A program made the position numbers and the translations under genes. This document shows positions 30,842 to 38,945 of a DNA stretch of 48,285 nucleotides, piece after piece (within the stretch, counting starts at the first letter, position 1; each line of letters begins with the position of its first letter). Below the pieces are notes generated by a model. It was given only the letters and a program-made list of their open reading frames with translations. It made no database searches and had not been told where the DNA came from. The DNA comes from Streptomyces laculatispora (GTDB lineage Bacteria; Actinomycetota; Actinomycetes; Streptomycetales; Streptomycetaceae). The DNA lies in assembly GCF_017353455.1 (NCBI RefSeq), contig NZ_JAFMPZ010000452.1:1-48285 (forward strand). The letters are read 5' to 3'.

Positions 30842-32974
30842 TCAGGCCGCGTGACAGGCGTACCGGTGGCCGGGCTGCTCCGCCACCTCGGTCGGCGCGG
30901 GACGTTCCGTACGGCAGCGCACGCGTACGTCCTCGTCGGCGAGGCGGTAGAGCGGACAGCGGTCCACGAAGACGCAGCCCGCGGGCACCCGGACGGCGCT
31001 CGGCTGCTCGCCCTCCAGCACGACGCGCTCCCGGGTGCGCTCCCGCTGCGGGTCCGGCACCGGGATCGCCGACAGCAGCGCCCGGGTGTACGGGTGCCGC
31101 GGGTCGGAGAAGATCGTCTCGGTGTCCCCGGTCTCGACGATGTGCCCCAGGTACATCACCGCGACACGGTCGGAGATGTACCGGACCACGGCCAGGTCGT
31201 GGGCCACCACCAGGTAGGCCAGGGCCAGTTCGCGCTTGAGCCGGGCCAGCAGGTTGATCACCCCCGCCTGCACCGACACGTCCAGGGCCGAGAGCGGCTC
31301 GTCCAGGACGAGCAGTCTCGGTTCCGTCGCCAGGGCACGGGCGATGCCGACCCGCTGGCGCTGACCGCCGGAGAGCGCGGCCGGGAACCGGTCGCTCACC
31401 GCGGCGTCCAGACCGACCAGCGTGAGCAGCTCACCGATGCGGGAGCGGATCGACTCGCGGTCCCGCCCGATGGCCTGGAGGGGTTCGGCGAGCAGCTGGT
31501 AGACGGGCAGCCGCGGGTCCAGGGCCCCCAGGGGGTCCTGCATGACGATCTGGACGTCCCGGCGCAACTCCCGTACCCGTGCGGCGGAACCGGCCGCGCC
31601 GACCTCGGTGCCGGCGATCTCGATCCGCCCGCCCTCGGGCTGCCTGAGCCGGAGTATCTCCATCAGGGTCGTGGTCTTGCCGCTGCCCGACTCGCCCACC
31701 AGGCCCAGGGTCTCCCCGGCCCGCAGCTCGAAGCTCACCCCGCTGACCGCGTGCAGCGTGCCGACCCGGCGTTTGAGGACGGCGCCCTTGGTGACCGGGA
31801 AGGTCTTGACGAGGTCCTCGACCCGGAGCACCACCTCACCGGCACCGGCGCGGCCGCCGCTCCTGGCTGAATCACCGTCCCCCGCAGCGTCGTTGGCCCC
31901 GGCGGGGTCACCGGCTTCGGCAGGGCCGCCGCTCCGTGCCGGGTCCAGCGATCCGTCCACGGTCTCGTCGGCGCGCAGACAGGCCACGTCCCCGTGCCCG
32001 GCGATCTCGCGCAGCCCGGGTTCGTCGGTGCGGCACGCGTCCAGCACCAGGGCGCAGCGGTCCGCGAAGGGGCAGCCGGTCGGGAGGCCCACCAGGGCGG
32101 GCGGCTCCCCGCCGATCGGGACCAGGGGCCGGTGGACCCCGCTGTCCACGGTGGGCACCGCGGCGAGCAGCCTCGCGGTGTACGGCATGGCCGGCCGCCT
32201 GAACAGCTCGTCCACGCCGGCCCGCTCCACGAACCGGCCCGCGTACATGACGGCGATGTCGTCCGCGTAGCCGGCGACGACCCCGAGGTCGTGCGTGATG
32301 AGGACGAGGCCCGCTCCGGTCTCCTCCTGCGCCAGTCGCAGGACGTCGAGGATCTGGGCCTGCACGGTGACGTCGAGGGCGGTGGTGGGTTCGTCGGCGA
32401 CGAGCACGGAGGGCTTGTTGGCGATCGCCATGGCGATGACGACGCGCTGGCGCATACCGCCGGAGAACTCGTGCGGGAAGGAGCGGGCCCGGTTGCGGGG
32501 GTCGGGGATGCCGACGAGGTCGAGCAGTTCGACGGCCTGCTCCCAGGCCGCCCGCTTCGTCAGGTCCTGATGGATGCGCAGGGTGTCGGAGAGCAGTCTG
32601 CCCACGGAGAAGATCGGGGTGAGCGCGGACAGCGGGTCCTGGAAGACCATGCCGATGGCCTTGCCCCGTACTTCGGAGAGCGCCTTGTCCCCGAGGCCGA
32701 TCAGGTCCCGGCCGCCGAGCAGCACCTGCCCCCGCAGGTCGGCGGAGGGCGGCAGCAGCCCCATGATGCCCATGGCGGTGGCCGACTTGCCCGAGCCGGA
32801 CTCGCCGACGATGCCCAGGGTCCGGCCCGGCAGGAGGTCGAAGCCGACGCCGCGCACCGCCTCGACGGTTCCGGCCTCCGAGGGGAAGGAGATCCGCAGG
32901 TCCCGCACCGAGAGCACCGGTGTGACGGCGCCGTCGGGCAGCCCGGTTCTGGACAGTGTTGTGGTGCGTGTCAT
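30842..32974 (-). CDS. Fused dipeptide-type ABC ATPase (DppD-DppF)
   Basis: Protein of 710 aa with two complete ATPase halves. First half: Walker A GESGSGKSAT, signature FSGGMRQRVVIAMA, Walker B VLVADEPTTALD, then the oligopeptide C-terminal domain with its Cys motif (GCPFADRCALVLDAC). Second half: GESGSGKTTT, LSGGQRQRVGIARAL, LLVLDEPLSALD and again GCVFVDRCPLY. A low-complexity Ala/Gly/Asp/Ser linker (about residues 340-372) joins them. Usually these are two genes. The start overlaps the DppC-type gene by 4 bp. Confidence 0.94.
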   Translation of the reverse strand: MTRTTTLSRTGLPDGAVTPVLSVRDLRISFPSEAGTVEAVRGVGFDLLPGRTLGIVGESGSGKSATAMGIMGLLPPSADLRGQVLLGGRDLIGLGDKALSEVRGKAIGMVFQDPLSALTPIFSVGRLLSDTLRIHQDLTKRAAWEQAVELLDLVGIPDPRNRARSFPHEFSGGMRQRVVIAMAIANKPSVLVADEPTTALDVTVQAQILDVLRLAQEETGAGLVLITHDLGVVAGYADDIAVMYAGRFVERAGVDELFRRPAMPYTARLLAAVPTVDSGVHRPLVPIGGEPPALVGLPTGCPFADRCALVLDACRTDEPGLREIAGHGDVACLRADETVDGSLDPARSGGPAEAGDPAGANDAAGDGDSARSGGRAGAGEVVLRVEDLVKTFPVTKGAVLKRRVGTLHAVSGVSFELRAGETLGLVGESGSGKTTTLMEILRLRQPEGGRIEIAGTEVGAAGSAARVRELRRDVQIVMQDPLGALDPRLPVYQLLAEPLQAIGRDRESIRSRIGELLTLVGLDAAVSDRFPAALSGGQRQRVGIARALATEPRLLVLDEPLSALDVSVQAGVINLLARLKRELALAYLVVAHDLAVVRYISDRVAVMYLGHIVETGDTETIFSDPRHPYTRALLSAIPVPDPQRERTRERVVLEGEQPSAVRVPAGCVFVDRCPLYRLADEDVRVRCRTERPAPTEVAEQPGHRYACHAA

Positions 32975-33924
32975 CGTCGGCCTCCTGCCGCGCCGGTCAC
33001 GGACATCGGGTCCAGGGCGTCGCGCAGTCCGTCGCCGACGAAGGTCATCGACACGGTGAGCAGGACGACCAGGCCCGCGGGGAAGGCGAAGAGCCAGGGG
33101 GCGCTCGTGACGGTGCTCGCCCCGTCCGCGAGCATCGTGCCGAGCGAGACGTCCGGGGTCTGGACGCCGAACCCGAGGAAGGACAGGGCGGTTTCGCTGA
33201 GGACGGTCGCGACGACTCCGAGCGTCAGATTGACGATCAGGAGTGAGCCGAGATTGGGGATGATGTGGCGCAGGATGATGCGCAGCGGGCCGACCCCCAT
33301 GAATTCGGCCGCCGTCACGTAGTCCCGTTCGCGCAGTGAGGTCGAGACGGACCAGATCACCCGCGCGGTGGACATCCAGCCGAATACCGTCAGGACGACG
33401 ATGAGGACCCGCCAGTCCCCGGCGAGCCGGTTGGATACCAGGGCGAGGATGAGGAAGGAGGGGACGATCAGCAGGAAATGGATGACGGCGAGCGTCGCCT
33501 TCTCGACCCGGCCGCCGAAGTACGCGGCGCTGGAGCCGATGAGCGCCGCGACGACGACGGTCAGGACGGAGACGCTCACCGCGATCGCCAGGGAGCGCTG
33601 GAGCCCGTGCACGGCCGAGGCGTAGATGTCGTTGCCGCCCTGGTTGGTGCCGAACCAGTGGGCGGCGCTCGGCGGCTGGGTGAGTGCGGCGAAGTCCGCG
33701 TCGGAGTACGCGTACGAGGTGAACAGCCCGCCGAACGCGCTGAACAGCACCAGCAGTACGAAGATCACCACTCCGACGACGGCGAGCCGGTTGCGCAGGA
33801 AGCGCCGCAGATAGAGCCGGCCGAGGCCGAGGTTCCGCCCGTCGCCCCGGGCGAGGAGCGCCTCTTTCGGCGCCCGGTCCGGCGCCGCGGGCGACGAGGC
33901 ACCGGTGGTCAGGTCCGCGGCCAC
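32971..33924 (-). CDS. Oligopeptide ABC permease (DppC type)
   Basis: Membrane permease of 317 aa. N-terminal OppC_N helix (FLRNRLAVVGVVIFVLLVLFSAF), periplasmic segment with HWFGTNQGGNDIYASAVHGLQRS, then five helices. The EAA-type loop is EFMGVGPLRIILRHIIPNLGSLLIV. It pairs with the DppB-type permease encoded just upstream (1-nt gap) and its stop overlaps the ATPase start. Confidence 0.94.
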   Translation of the reverse strand: MAADLTTGASSPAAPDRAPKEALLARGDGRNLGLGRLYLRRFLRNRLAVVGVVIFVLLVLFSAFGGLFTSYAYSDADFAALTQPPSAAHWFGTNQGGNDIYASAVHGLQRSLAIAVSVSVLTVVVAALIGSSAAYFGGRVEKATLAVIHFLLIVPSFLILALVSNRLAGDWRVLIVVLTVFGWMSTARVIWSVSTSLRERDYVTAAEFMGVGPLRIILRHIIPNLGSLLIVNLTLGVVATVLSETALSFLGFGVQTPDVSLGTMLADGASTVTSAPWLFAFPAGLVVLLTVSMTFVGDGLRDALDPMSVTGAAGGRR

Positions 33925-33925
33925 G

Positions 33926-34909
33926 TCAGCTCACTCTCACTCTCGGGTCGAGGAGGGCCGTGGCGATGTCCGCGAGGATCGCGCCGACCGCGGTCAGGGC
34001 GGCGGCGAAGGCGGCCGTCGCGACCGTGCCGTGCACGTCGTTCTTGCTGATGGTCTGGATGAAGTAGCGGCCCATGCCGTTCCAGCCGAAGATCGTCTCG
34101 GTGATGATGGCCCCGGTGAAAATGGCCGGGACGCTGAACGCCACGGATGTCGCCGTCGGGATGAGCGCGGTCCGCAGGGCGTGTCTGCGGATTGCCTGCG
34201 TCCGGGTGAGTCCGGTGGCCCGTGCGGTCCGTACGAAGTCGGCGTTGATCGTGTCGAGCAGCAGCGAGCGCTGCGTCAGGTGGTAGCCGACATAGCCCAT
34301 GAGGGTCAGGGTCAGGGTCGGCAGGATCAGGTGCAGGAAGCGGTCACCGATGGTCGGGAGGAATCCTTCGACGTTCGGTGAGTTCTCCCCGGCGACGTAG
34401 AGGAAGCGCAGCCCGGCGTGCTGGTTCAGCCAGATGGCGACGAAGACCACGGCGAGCGCGGCGACGGACGTCGGGATGTTGAACACCGCGATGGAGACGG
34501 CCTGTGACACCCGGTCGCCCCAGCCGTACTGCCTCGACGCCGTGTACACACCCAGCGATACGCCGATCACCACGGACAGGATCGTCGCGATGATGACCAA
34601 CTCGGCGCTGACGAGCGAACGGTAGCCGATCTCGCCGTTGACGGAGACGCCGGTGGGGGACCTCCCCCAGTCGAAGTGGACGACCACCGAGGTGAGCCAG
34701 TCCCACCACCGCTGCACCACCGGCACCTGCGGGTCCAGGTTGTAGGGCGCGAGGGCCCGGTCGATCTGGGCCTCGCTGCGGACGGGCCGCAGCTCCTTGA
34801 AGTTCGACCGTGGGTCCAGGAACCAACTGGCCAGGAAGTAGGTGGCGTTGGTCGCTACGACGATCATCAGCAGCCAGCCCGTGGCCTTGCGCATCACATA
34901 GCGCACCAT
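33926..34909 (-). CDS. Oligopeptide ABC permease (DppB type)
   Basis: First gene of the importer operon, 327 aa. The ATG at 34909 has AGGAGG at 8 nt spacing; a long open extension upstream is an artefact. Helix 1 KATGWLLMIVVATNATYFLASW; DppB-type periplasmic region with LAPYNLDPQVPVVQRWWDWL; EAA loop RTARATGLTRTQAIRRHALRTALIPTATSV; conserved IFTGAIITETIFGWNGMG. Forms the heterodimeric channel with the DppC-type protein. Confidence 0.93.
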   Translation of the reverse strand: MVRYVMRKATGWLLMIVVATNATYFLASWFLDPRSNFKELRPVRSEAQIDRALAPYNLDPQVPVVQRWWDWLTSVVVHFDWGRSPTGVSVNGEIGYRSLVSAELVIIATILSVVIGVSLGVYTASRQYGWGDRVSQAVSIAVFNIPTSVAALAVVFVAIWLNQHAGLRFLYVAGENSPNVEGFLPTIGDRFLHLILPTLTLTLMGYVGYHLTQRSLLLDTINADFVRTARATGLTRTQAIRRHALRTALIPTATSVAFSVPAIFTGAIITETIFGWNGMGRYFIQTISKNDVHGTVATAAFAAALTAVGAILADIATALLDPRVRVS

Positions 34910-35270
34910 GCGCGGCACCTCCTCACCGCACGCGAACGGTGCGCTTCGGGATCGCCGAGTCTGAGGGACGTCTGCATGTGCCGCGAAGCTTTCTGGGGGG
35001 ACGGGCCGTGAGCACAGATGTGCGGGCGTCAGTATGGACCGCGGGAACTCGGCGCCACCAGAGCGCGACCGGTCCCGCCACGACACCGACATACCGCTGT
35101 AGCAAACAGTCCGGACATATCGCGATGCACACCCCGACCAGGCCGAACGCATGTGGCCGCAAGTGGACTTGACATACGCACACGTCCGCTTCCCGCCCCC
35201 CTCTCGATGCGGTCCGGCCACCGGACGTCGCGGGAGACCTTGACCACGTCGGGCCCGGCACGGGCATGCC
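34910..35270. other. Upstream region of the importer operon
   Basis: No intact gene. It must hold the importer promoter (minus strand). Antisense frames run through it. A TTGACA at 35169-35174 (plus strand) has no matching -10 at 16-19 bp. Confidence 0.45.
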
Positions 35271-35430
35271 GCGGGCGGTGTGGGGCTGATCATCACCGAG
35301 GGCCCCTGCATCGACCACGGCTCCGCGGACACCAGCGACCGGGCCCCGCGGTCCCACGGCGAGGACGCGCTCGCGGGCGCGCCATGACATCACGCCGTTC
35401 GGCGCGGAGATGCTGAAGAACCCGCGCTGA
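35271..35430 (+). pseudogene. Relic of an old-yellow-enzyme (FMN oxidoreductase) gene
   Basis: The frame AGGVGLIITEGPCIDHGSADTSDRAPRSHGEDALAG is the active-site neighbourhood of NADH:flavin oxidoreductases (GVGLIITEGT..DHP...HGEEALAGW). It breaks at 35383-35390, and a short segment in another frame (HDITPFGAEMLKNPR, stop 35428-35430) looks like the end of such a protein. More than 300 codons of the gene are missing, so this is a deletion relic. The family call rests on motif recognition. Confidence 0.5.
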
Positions 35431-35468
35431 CCCGACGGCCGGGACGTCCCCTGTCCTAGGGTTGCCGG

Positions 35469-37130
35469 GTGGGTGTCCTCGGGGAAGTGCGAGCGGGTAC
35501 GGGTGTGGTCGGCGACCGACGGCGGGACGGCCGGGAAGGGGAACCGCCCGCCGCGCCCTGGTGGCGGCGCCATGGCGTGCCGCTGGTCGCCGTCGGCGTC
35601 GTGGTTCCGCTGTACGTCGTCTGGGCGGCCGTCCTGGCCACCGGCGGCGGCGACCTGGCCGCGCAGCTCGCCTGGTCGGGGTTCACCGCACGCCACCCGG
35701 GTTCGGCGTACAACCTCTCCTGGTACGGCGGGATCCACACCGCCGGATACAGCGTCTTCTCCTCCTACCTGATGGCCTTCCTCGGTGTCCGTACGGTCTC
35801 CGTGGCCGCCGGGCTCGCCGGCTCCTGGGTCATCGCCCTGCTGTTCGTACGCACCGGGATGCGCCGGCCGCTCGTCCCCGCGGTTCTCGCCTCACTCGCC
35901 CTGTGGTGCAACGTCGCGTCGGGGCGTACGACCTTCGCCCTCGGCGTCGCGATCGGGCTCGTCGCCTGCCTGTACGCCCACCGCACCGCGGTCCCCGTCG
36001 TGGCCGGGGCGCTGGCGACGATGGCGAGTCCCGTCGCGGGGCTGTTCCTCGTGGTGGCGGGGGCGGCGTACCTCCTCGACCGGCAGTGGCGGAAGGGGGC
36101 CGTCCTGTCCGTCCCGTTCTTCGCCGTCGTGGGGACCGTCGCGCTGCTCTTCCCCGGCGGCGGCGAGCAGCCCATGCACAGCAACCGGCTGTGGATGCCG
36201 CTCCTCGTCTGCGCCGCGCTGGCCGTCGCGGCGCCGCCGGGGCGCACATGGCGCGTCACGCGTTACGGCGCCGTGGTGTACGCCGTCGGCGTCCTCCTCG
36301 TCTTCCTCGTCGCCTCCCCGATCGGCACGAACGTCGAACGGCTCCTCGGCCTGGTCGCCGTCCCCGTACTGCTCGCGGCGCTCATGGAACTCGTCCGGAA
36401 GAGACAGTTCGTTCGCACCCTCGTGATCGGCGTGGCTCTCGGGCTGTCCGCCAACTGGCTGGTCGACAAGACCGTGGACGACCTCAAGGTCTCCGACAAC
36501 AAGCCGTCCTGGGCCGCCCGCACGGACGGCGTCGTCGGCGAACTGCGCCGCCTGGACGCCGATCTCACCCGCGTTGAGGTCGTCCCCGCCCGCAACCACC
36601 GGGAGGCGACCGTCCTGGCCCGCCACGTGAACATGGCACGCGGCTGGAACCGCCAACTCGACGTGGAGCGGGGGCGGCTCTTCTACGACGGGACGCTGTC
36701 CCCGGCCACCTACCGCGCCTGGCTGGACCGCTGGGCCGTGGGGTACGTCGTGCTGCACCACGGGAAGCCCGACGGCCCCGCCGAGGCGGAGGCGGCCCTG
36801 GTGCGGAGTGGGCTGCCTTGGCTGCGGCGGGTGTGGCGGGACGACGGCTGGACCGTCTACCGGGTGCGGAACGCGGTGCCCCTGGTGCCGGCGCCGGCCG
36901 CGGTCGTGAGCGGCAGCGAAGCCGATCTGGTGGTCCGGGTGCCGGAAGCGGGCTCGTTGACCGTGCGGCTCGCGTACTCGCCGTGGCTGCGGGCGCGCGA
37001 GGTCGGCGGGCACGGCGCCGGTGGATGCCTGCGGCAGGACGGCGACTGGACGGAGCTCACCGTGCCGAAGGGCGGTACCTACCGGCTGGACTCGGCCTAC
37101 GGACTGCCGGGCGGCGGCAGCGGCTGCTGA
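35469..37130 (+). CDS. Large polytopic membrane protein of unknown function
   Basis: About 553 aa from GTG 35469; the exact start is uncertain. Residues 35-340 contain about ten helices (VPLVAVGVVVPLYVVWAAVLA, VSVAAGLAGSWVIALLFV, AGLFLVVAGAAYLL, LLVFLVASPIG and others). The C-terminal 200 residues are soluble and extracytoplasmic: VEVVPARNHREATVLARHVNMARGW, LDRWAVGYVVLHHG, RVWRDDGWTVYRV. Layout (many helices, then an ectodomain) is like that of GT-C glycosyltransferases or MFS-annotated Streptomyces membrane proteins. No catalytic motif is identified, so I do not assign a function. Confidence 0.75.
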   Translation: MGVLGEVRAGTGVVGDRRRDGREGEPPAAPWWRRHGVPLVAVGVVVPLYVVWAAVLATGGGDLAAQLAWSGFTARHPGSAYNLSWYGGIHTAGYSVFSSYLMAFLGVRTVSVAAGLAGSWVIALLFVRTGMRRPLVPAVLASLALWCNVASGRTTFALGVAIGLVACLYAHRTAVPVVAGALATMASPVAGLFLVVAGAAYLLDRQWRKGAVLSVPFFAVVGTVALLFPGGGEQPMHSNRLWMPLLVCAALAVAAPPGRTWRVTRYGAVVYAVGVLLVFLVASPIGTNVERLLGLVAVPVLLAALMELVRKRQFVRTLVIGVALGLSANWLVDKTVDDLKVSDNKPSWAARTDGVVGELRRLDADLTRVEVVPARNHREATVLARHVNMARGWNRQLDVERGRLFYDGTLSPATYRAWLDRWAVGYVVLHHGKPDGPAEAEAALVRSGLPWLRRVWRDDGWTVYRVRNAVPLVPAPAAVVSGSEADLVVRVPEAGSLTVRLAYSPWLRAREVGGHGAGGCLRQDGDWTELTVPKGGTYRLDSAYGLPGGGSGC

Positions 37131-37262
37131 ACCGGGGCGGTGCGCGTGGTCCGCGCACCGGACAGAGCAGGTCATCGACACGGTGGTCCGTGGTCCGGGT
37201 CCGCGCGGGCGAGCGCGCCCCGGACGCGCTGCGGGGGGGCGGGCCGTACGGCCGGACACGTC

Positions 37263-37514
37263 CTACGCGGGCTTGCCGGGGTCGGCGGGCTCGGCGGGCT
37301 CGTGGGTGATCAGGTCTCCGGGCTGGCACCCGAGGATGTCGCAGATCCTCGACAGGGTCGAGAAGCGGATGGCCTTGGCCCGCCCGTTCTTGAGCACGGA
37401 CAGGTTGACGACGGTGATGCCCACCTGCGCGGACAGTTCGGTGAGCGTCATTCCGCGCTCGACCAGGAGCCGGTCGAGGTGGATGCGGATCGAGTGGAGT
37501 TCCTCTTCCGGCAT
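37263..37514 (-). CDS. XRE/Cro-type HTH regulator
   Basis: Small DNA-binding protein of 83 aa: IHLDRLLVERGMTLTELSAQVGITVVNLSVLKNGRAKAIRFSTLSRICDILGCQPGDLI is a complete HTH_3-type domain (YozG-like). The ATG shares one base with the stop of the DUF2975 gene (TGATG), so the two are co-translated. DUF2975-XRE pairs are common, and the regulator probably autoregulates via the repeats at 38116-38160. Confidence 0.9.
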   Translation of the reverse strand: MPEEELHSIRIHLDRLLVERGMTLTELSAQVGITVVNLSVLKNGRAKAIRFSTLSRICDILGCQPGDLITHEPAEPADPGKPA

Positions 37515-38101
37515 CAGATGGTCCCTTCGAGATCCTCTCGCATACGCACGCCCTCACGCATGATCTTCCCAAGGATCACACCGGCGAGACCGGCGAACAC
37601 GAGCACCATCGGTCCGGAGACGGTCGGCCCGGAACCCACGACCGGCGCCATGCTGTCGACCAGCCAGGACTGCGACCACCCGACGACGAGGCCGGCCACC
37701 GGTGTGCCCACGGCGACGAACCAGCCGAGAGCGCTGAGCCGCCCGGCCACCGCCTCGGTGAACGGCCCCTGCCGCAGCACGGTCGTCAGCAGCCGGGAGA
37801 AGAGCAGCAGCGCGAGAGCGCCGAACAGCAGCCAGGGCAGTTCGCCCCCCAGGTCGGCCGCGCGCTGGCCCACGGAGGGGCCGTTCTGGCAGAGCCGCGT
37901 GACGCTGCCCGCCGCTTCCACGCCCTTCGCGACCGGCAGGCCGTCCGGCGCCAGCCGGGCGTTGGCCCAGAAGCCCGTCTCCACGCAGACCGCCCCGTCG
38001 TCGAGCATGTGGGTGACCCCCGTGCCGAGGAAGGCAAGCCCGCTGAGGATCGCCAGCCCGAAGGTCACCGAGGCCAGTACGCTCGTGAGCCGCGTGTTCA
38101 T
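37514..38101 (-). CDS. DUF2975 membrane protein
   Basis: Membrane protein of 195 aa, ATG at 38101. Four helices: VLASVTFGLAILSGLAFLGTGV, LPWLLFGALALLLFSRLLTTVL, LGWFVAVGTPVAGLVVGW and MVLVFAGLAGVILGKIM. The conserved DUF2975 segment RQGPFTEAVAGRLSALGWF precedes helix 3. Two Cys (VCVETG, RLCQNG) lie in the first outer loop. Function unknown; usually coupled with a small XRE regulator, as here. Confidence 0.85.
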   Translation of the reverse strand: MNTRLTSVLASVTFGLAILSGLAFLGTGVTHMLDDGAVCVETGFWANARLAPDGLPVAKGVEAAGSVTRLCQNGPSVGQRAADLGGELPWLLFGALALLLFSRLLTTVLRQGPFTEAVAGRLSALGWFVAVGTPVAGLVVGWSQSWLVDSMAPVVGSGPTVSGPMVLVFAGLAGVILGKIMREGVRMREDLEGTI

Positions 38102-38115
38102 CGCACCCCTATCCA

Positions 38116-38160
38116 TCGATTAACGATATGCCCACCCTAGAGGAGCATATCGATAAACGA
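38116..38160. promoter_or_regulatory. Paired operator-like repeats upstream of the DUF2975-XRE operon
   Basis: TCGATTAACGA (38116-38126) and TCGATAAACGA (38150-38160) are near-identical and 34 bp apart. CGATATG (38124-38130) and CATATCG (38146-38152) form an inverted repeat between them. The AT-rich site directly precedes the ATG at 38101 and is the natural binding site for the operon's XRE protein. Confidence 0.65.
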
Positions 38161-38207
38161 CAAGTGCGCGGCCGTCGGCAAGCCCGGCGCGATACCGACG
38201 TGAGCCC

Positions 38208-38418
38208 CTAACGCCGTTGCAGCAGACCGCCGTTCATCGCGACGACCACCGCACGCGTACGGTCGTTGACGTCGAGCTTGGCGAAGATCCGCAGCAGATG
38301 GGTCTTCACCGTGGCCTCGCCGATGAACAGCCGCCGGCCGATCTCCCCGTTGGACAGTCCGTCGGCGACCGCGTCCAGCACCTCGGCCTCGCGGGCGGTC
38401 AGCGTGACGCGCGCTCGC
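38208..38418 (-). pseudogene. C-terminal remnant of a NarL/LuxR-type response regulator
   Basis: The frame reads LTAREAEVLDAVADGLSNGEIGRRLFIGEATVKTHLLRIFAKLDVNDRTRAVVVAMNGGLLQRR and ends at TAG 38208-38210. This is a complete LuxR-type HTH with the native C-terminus, but the receiver domain is absent. It is joined out of frame to the start of an mmpL gene at about 38410-38425. Confidence 0.8.
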
Positions 38419-38838
38419 GTCGAGCAGCGGGACGACGTTCTTCCTGGCGTCCAGCTCGGCGCCCTTCATGACCACGGCCACCCGCAGGGCCGTGCCGTCC
38501 TGCGAGCGGACCGGGGGCGCCACCTCCGCCACCTCGGGGAGCGCGCTCATCCGGGCGGTGACATCGCGGGCCGCGGCGGCGGCCTTCGCGGCGTCCAGGG
38601 GGCCGGACCCGGCCCGGATCAGGATGTGCTCGGTGGGCCGGCGCTGGAGGCCGCCGTCGGTGGCCATCGACTCGGCGTGGCCGGCCTCACCGACCCAGAA
38701 GTCCTCGGTGGTGGCCGGGTTGCTGCCCGCGGTGATGCCCGCGCCGAGGCACAGCAGCACGAAGACGAACCAGCCGACGATCGCTTTCCACGGATGCCGC
38801 GCGCTCCAGCGGGCCATACGTACGGGTCGCATTCTCAT
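38412..38838 (-). pseudogene. N-terminal remnant of an MMPL-family transporter
   Basis: About 140 codons: basic start MRMRPVRMARWSARHPWKAIVGW, first helix WFVFVLLCLGAGITAG, and the start of the first extracytoplasmic domain (EHILIRAGSG, VAPPVRSQDG, VVMKGAELDARKNVVPLLDAS). A full MMPL protein is about 700 aa or more with 11-12 helices. Here it stops at the junction with the luxR remnant, so at least 550 codons are deleted. Nothing functional can remain. Confidence 0.8.
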
Positions 38839-38893
38839 GCGTTACATGCTGGTCCGCGGGGCCCTGCGCCCGGCAGCCCCGGCCGGTGGAACC

Positions 38894-38919
38894 CGTTGTC
38901 CACCGGTCGGTGGACAACG
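38894..38919. promoter_or_regulatory. Perfect palindrome, candidate repressor operator
   Basis: CGTTGTCCACCG (38894-38905), GT, CGGTGGACAACG (38908-38919): 12-bp perfect arms, 56 bp upstream of the mmpL remnant. A third half-site CCGGTGGA lies at 38883-38890. It resembles a TetR-type operator, but no TetR gene is present in the window. Confidence 0.6.
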
Positions 38920-38945
38920 CCCCGGGGGCCTGCCCCCGTACGCGG

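Noticed and set aside
28093..31239. Open reading frame of more than 1000 codons on the plus strand
   Set aside because: It is antisense to the peptide-binding lipoprotein and neighbours, with no domain motifs; long antisense frames are expected at this GC content.
35169..35174. TTGACA as a possible promoter
   Set aside because: No -10-like hexamer at 16-19 bp, and the downstream sequence is C-rich.
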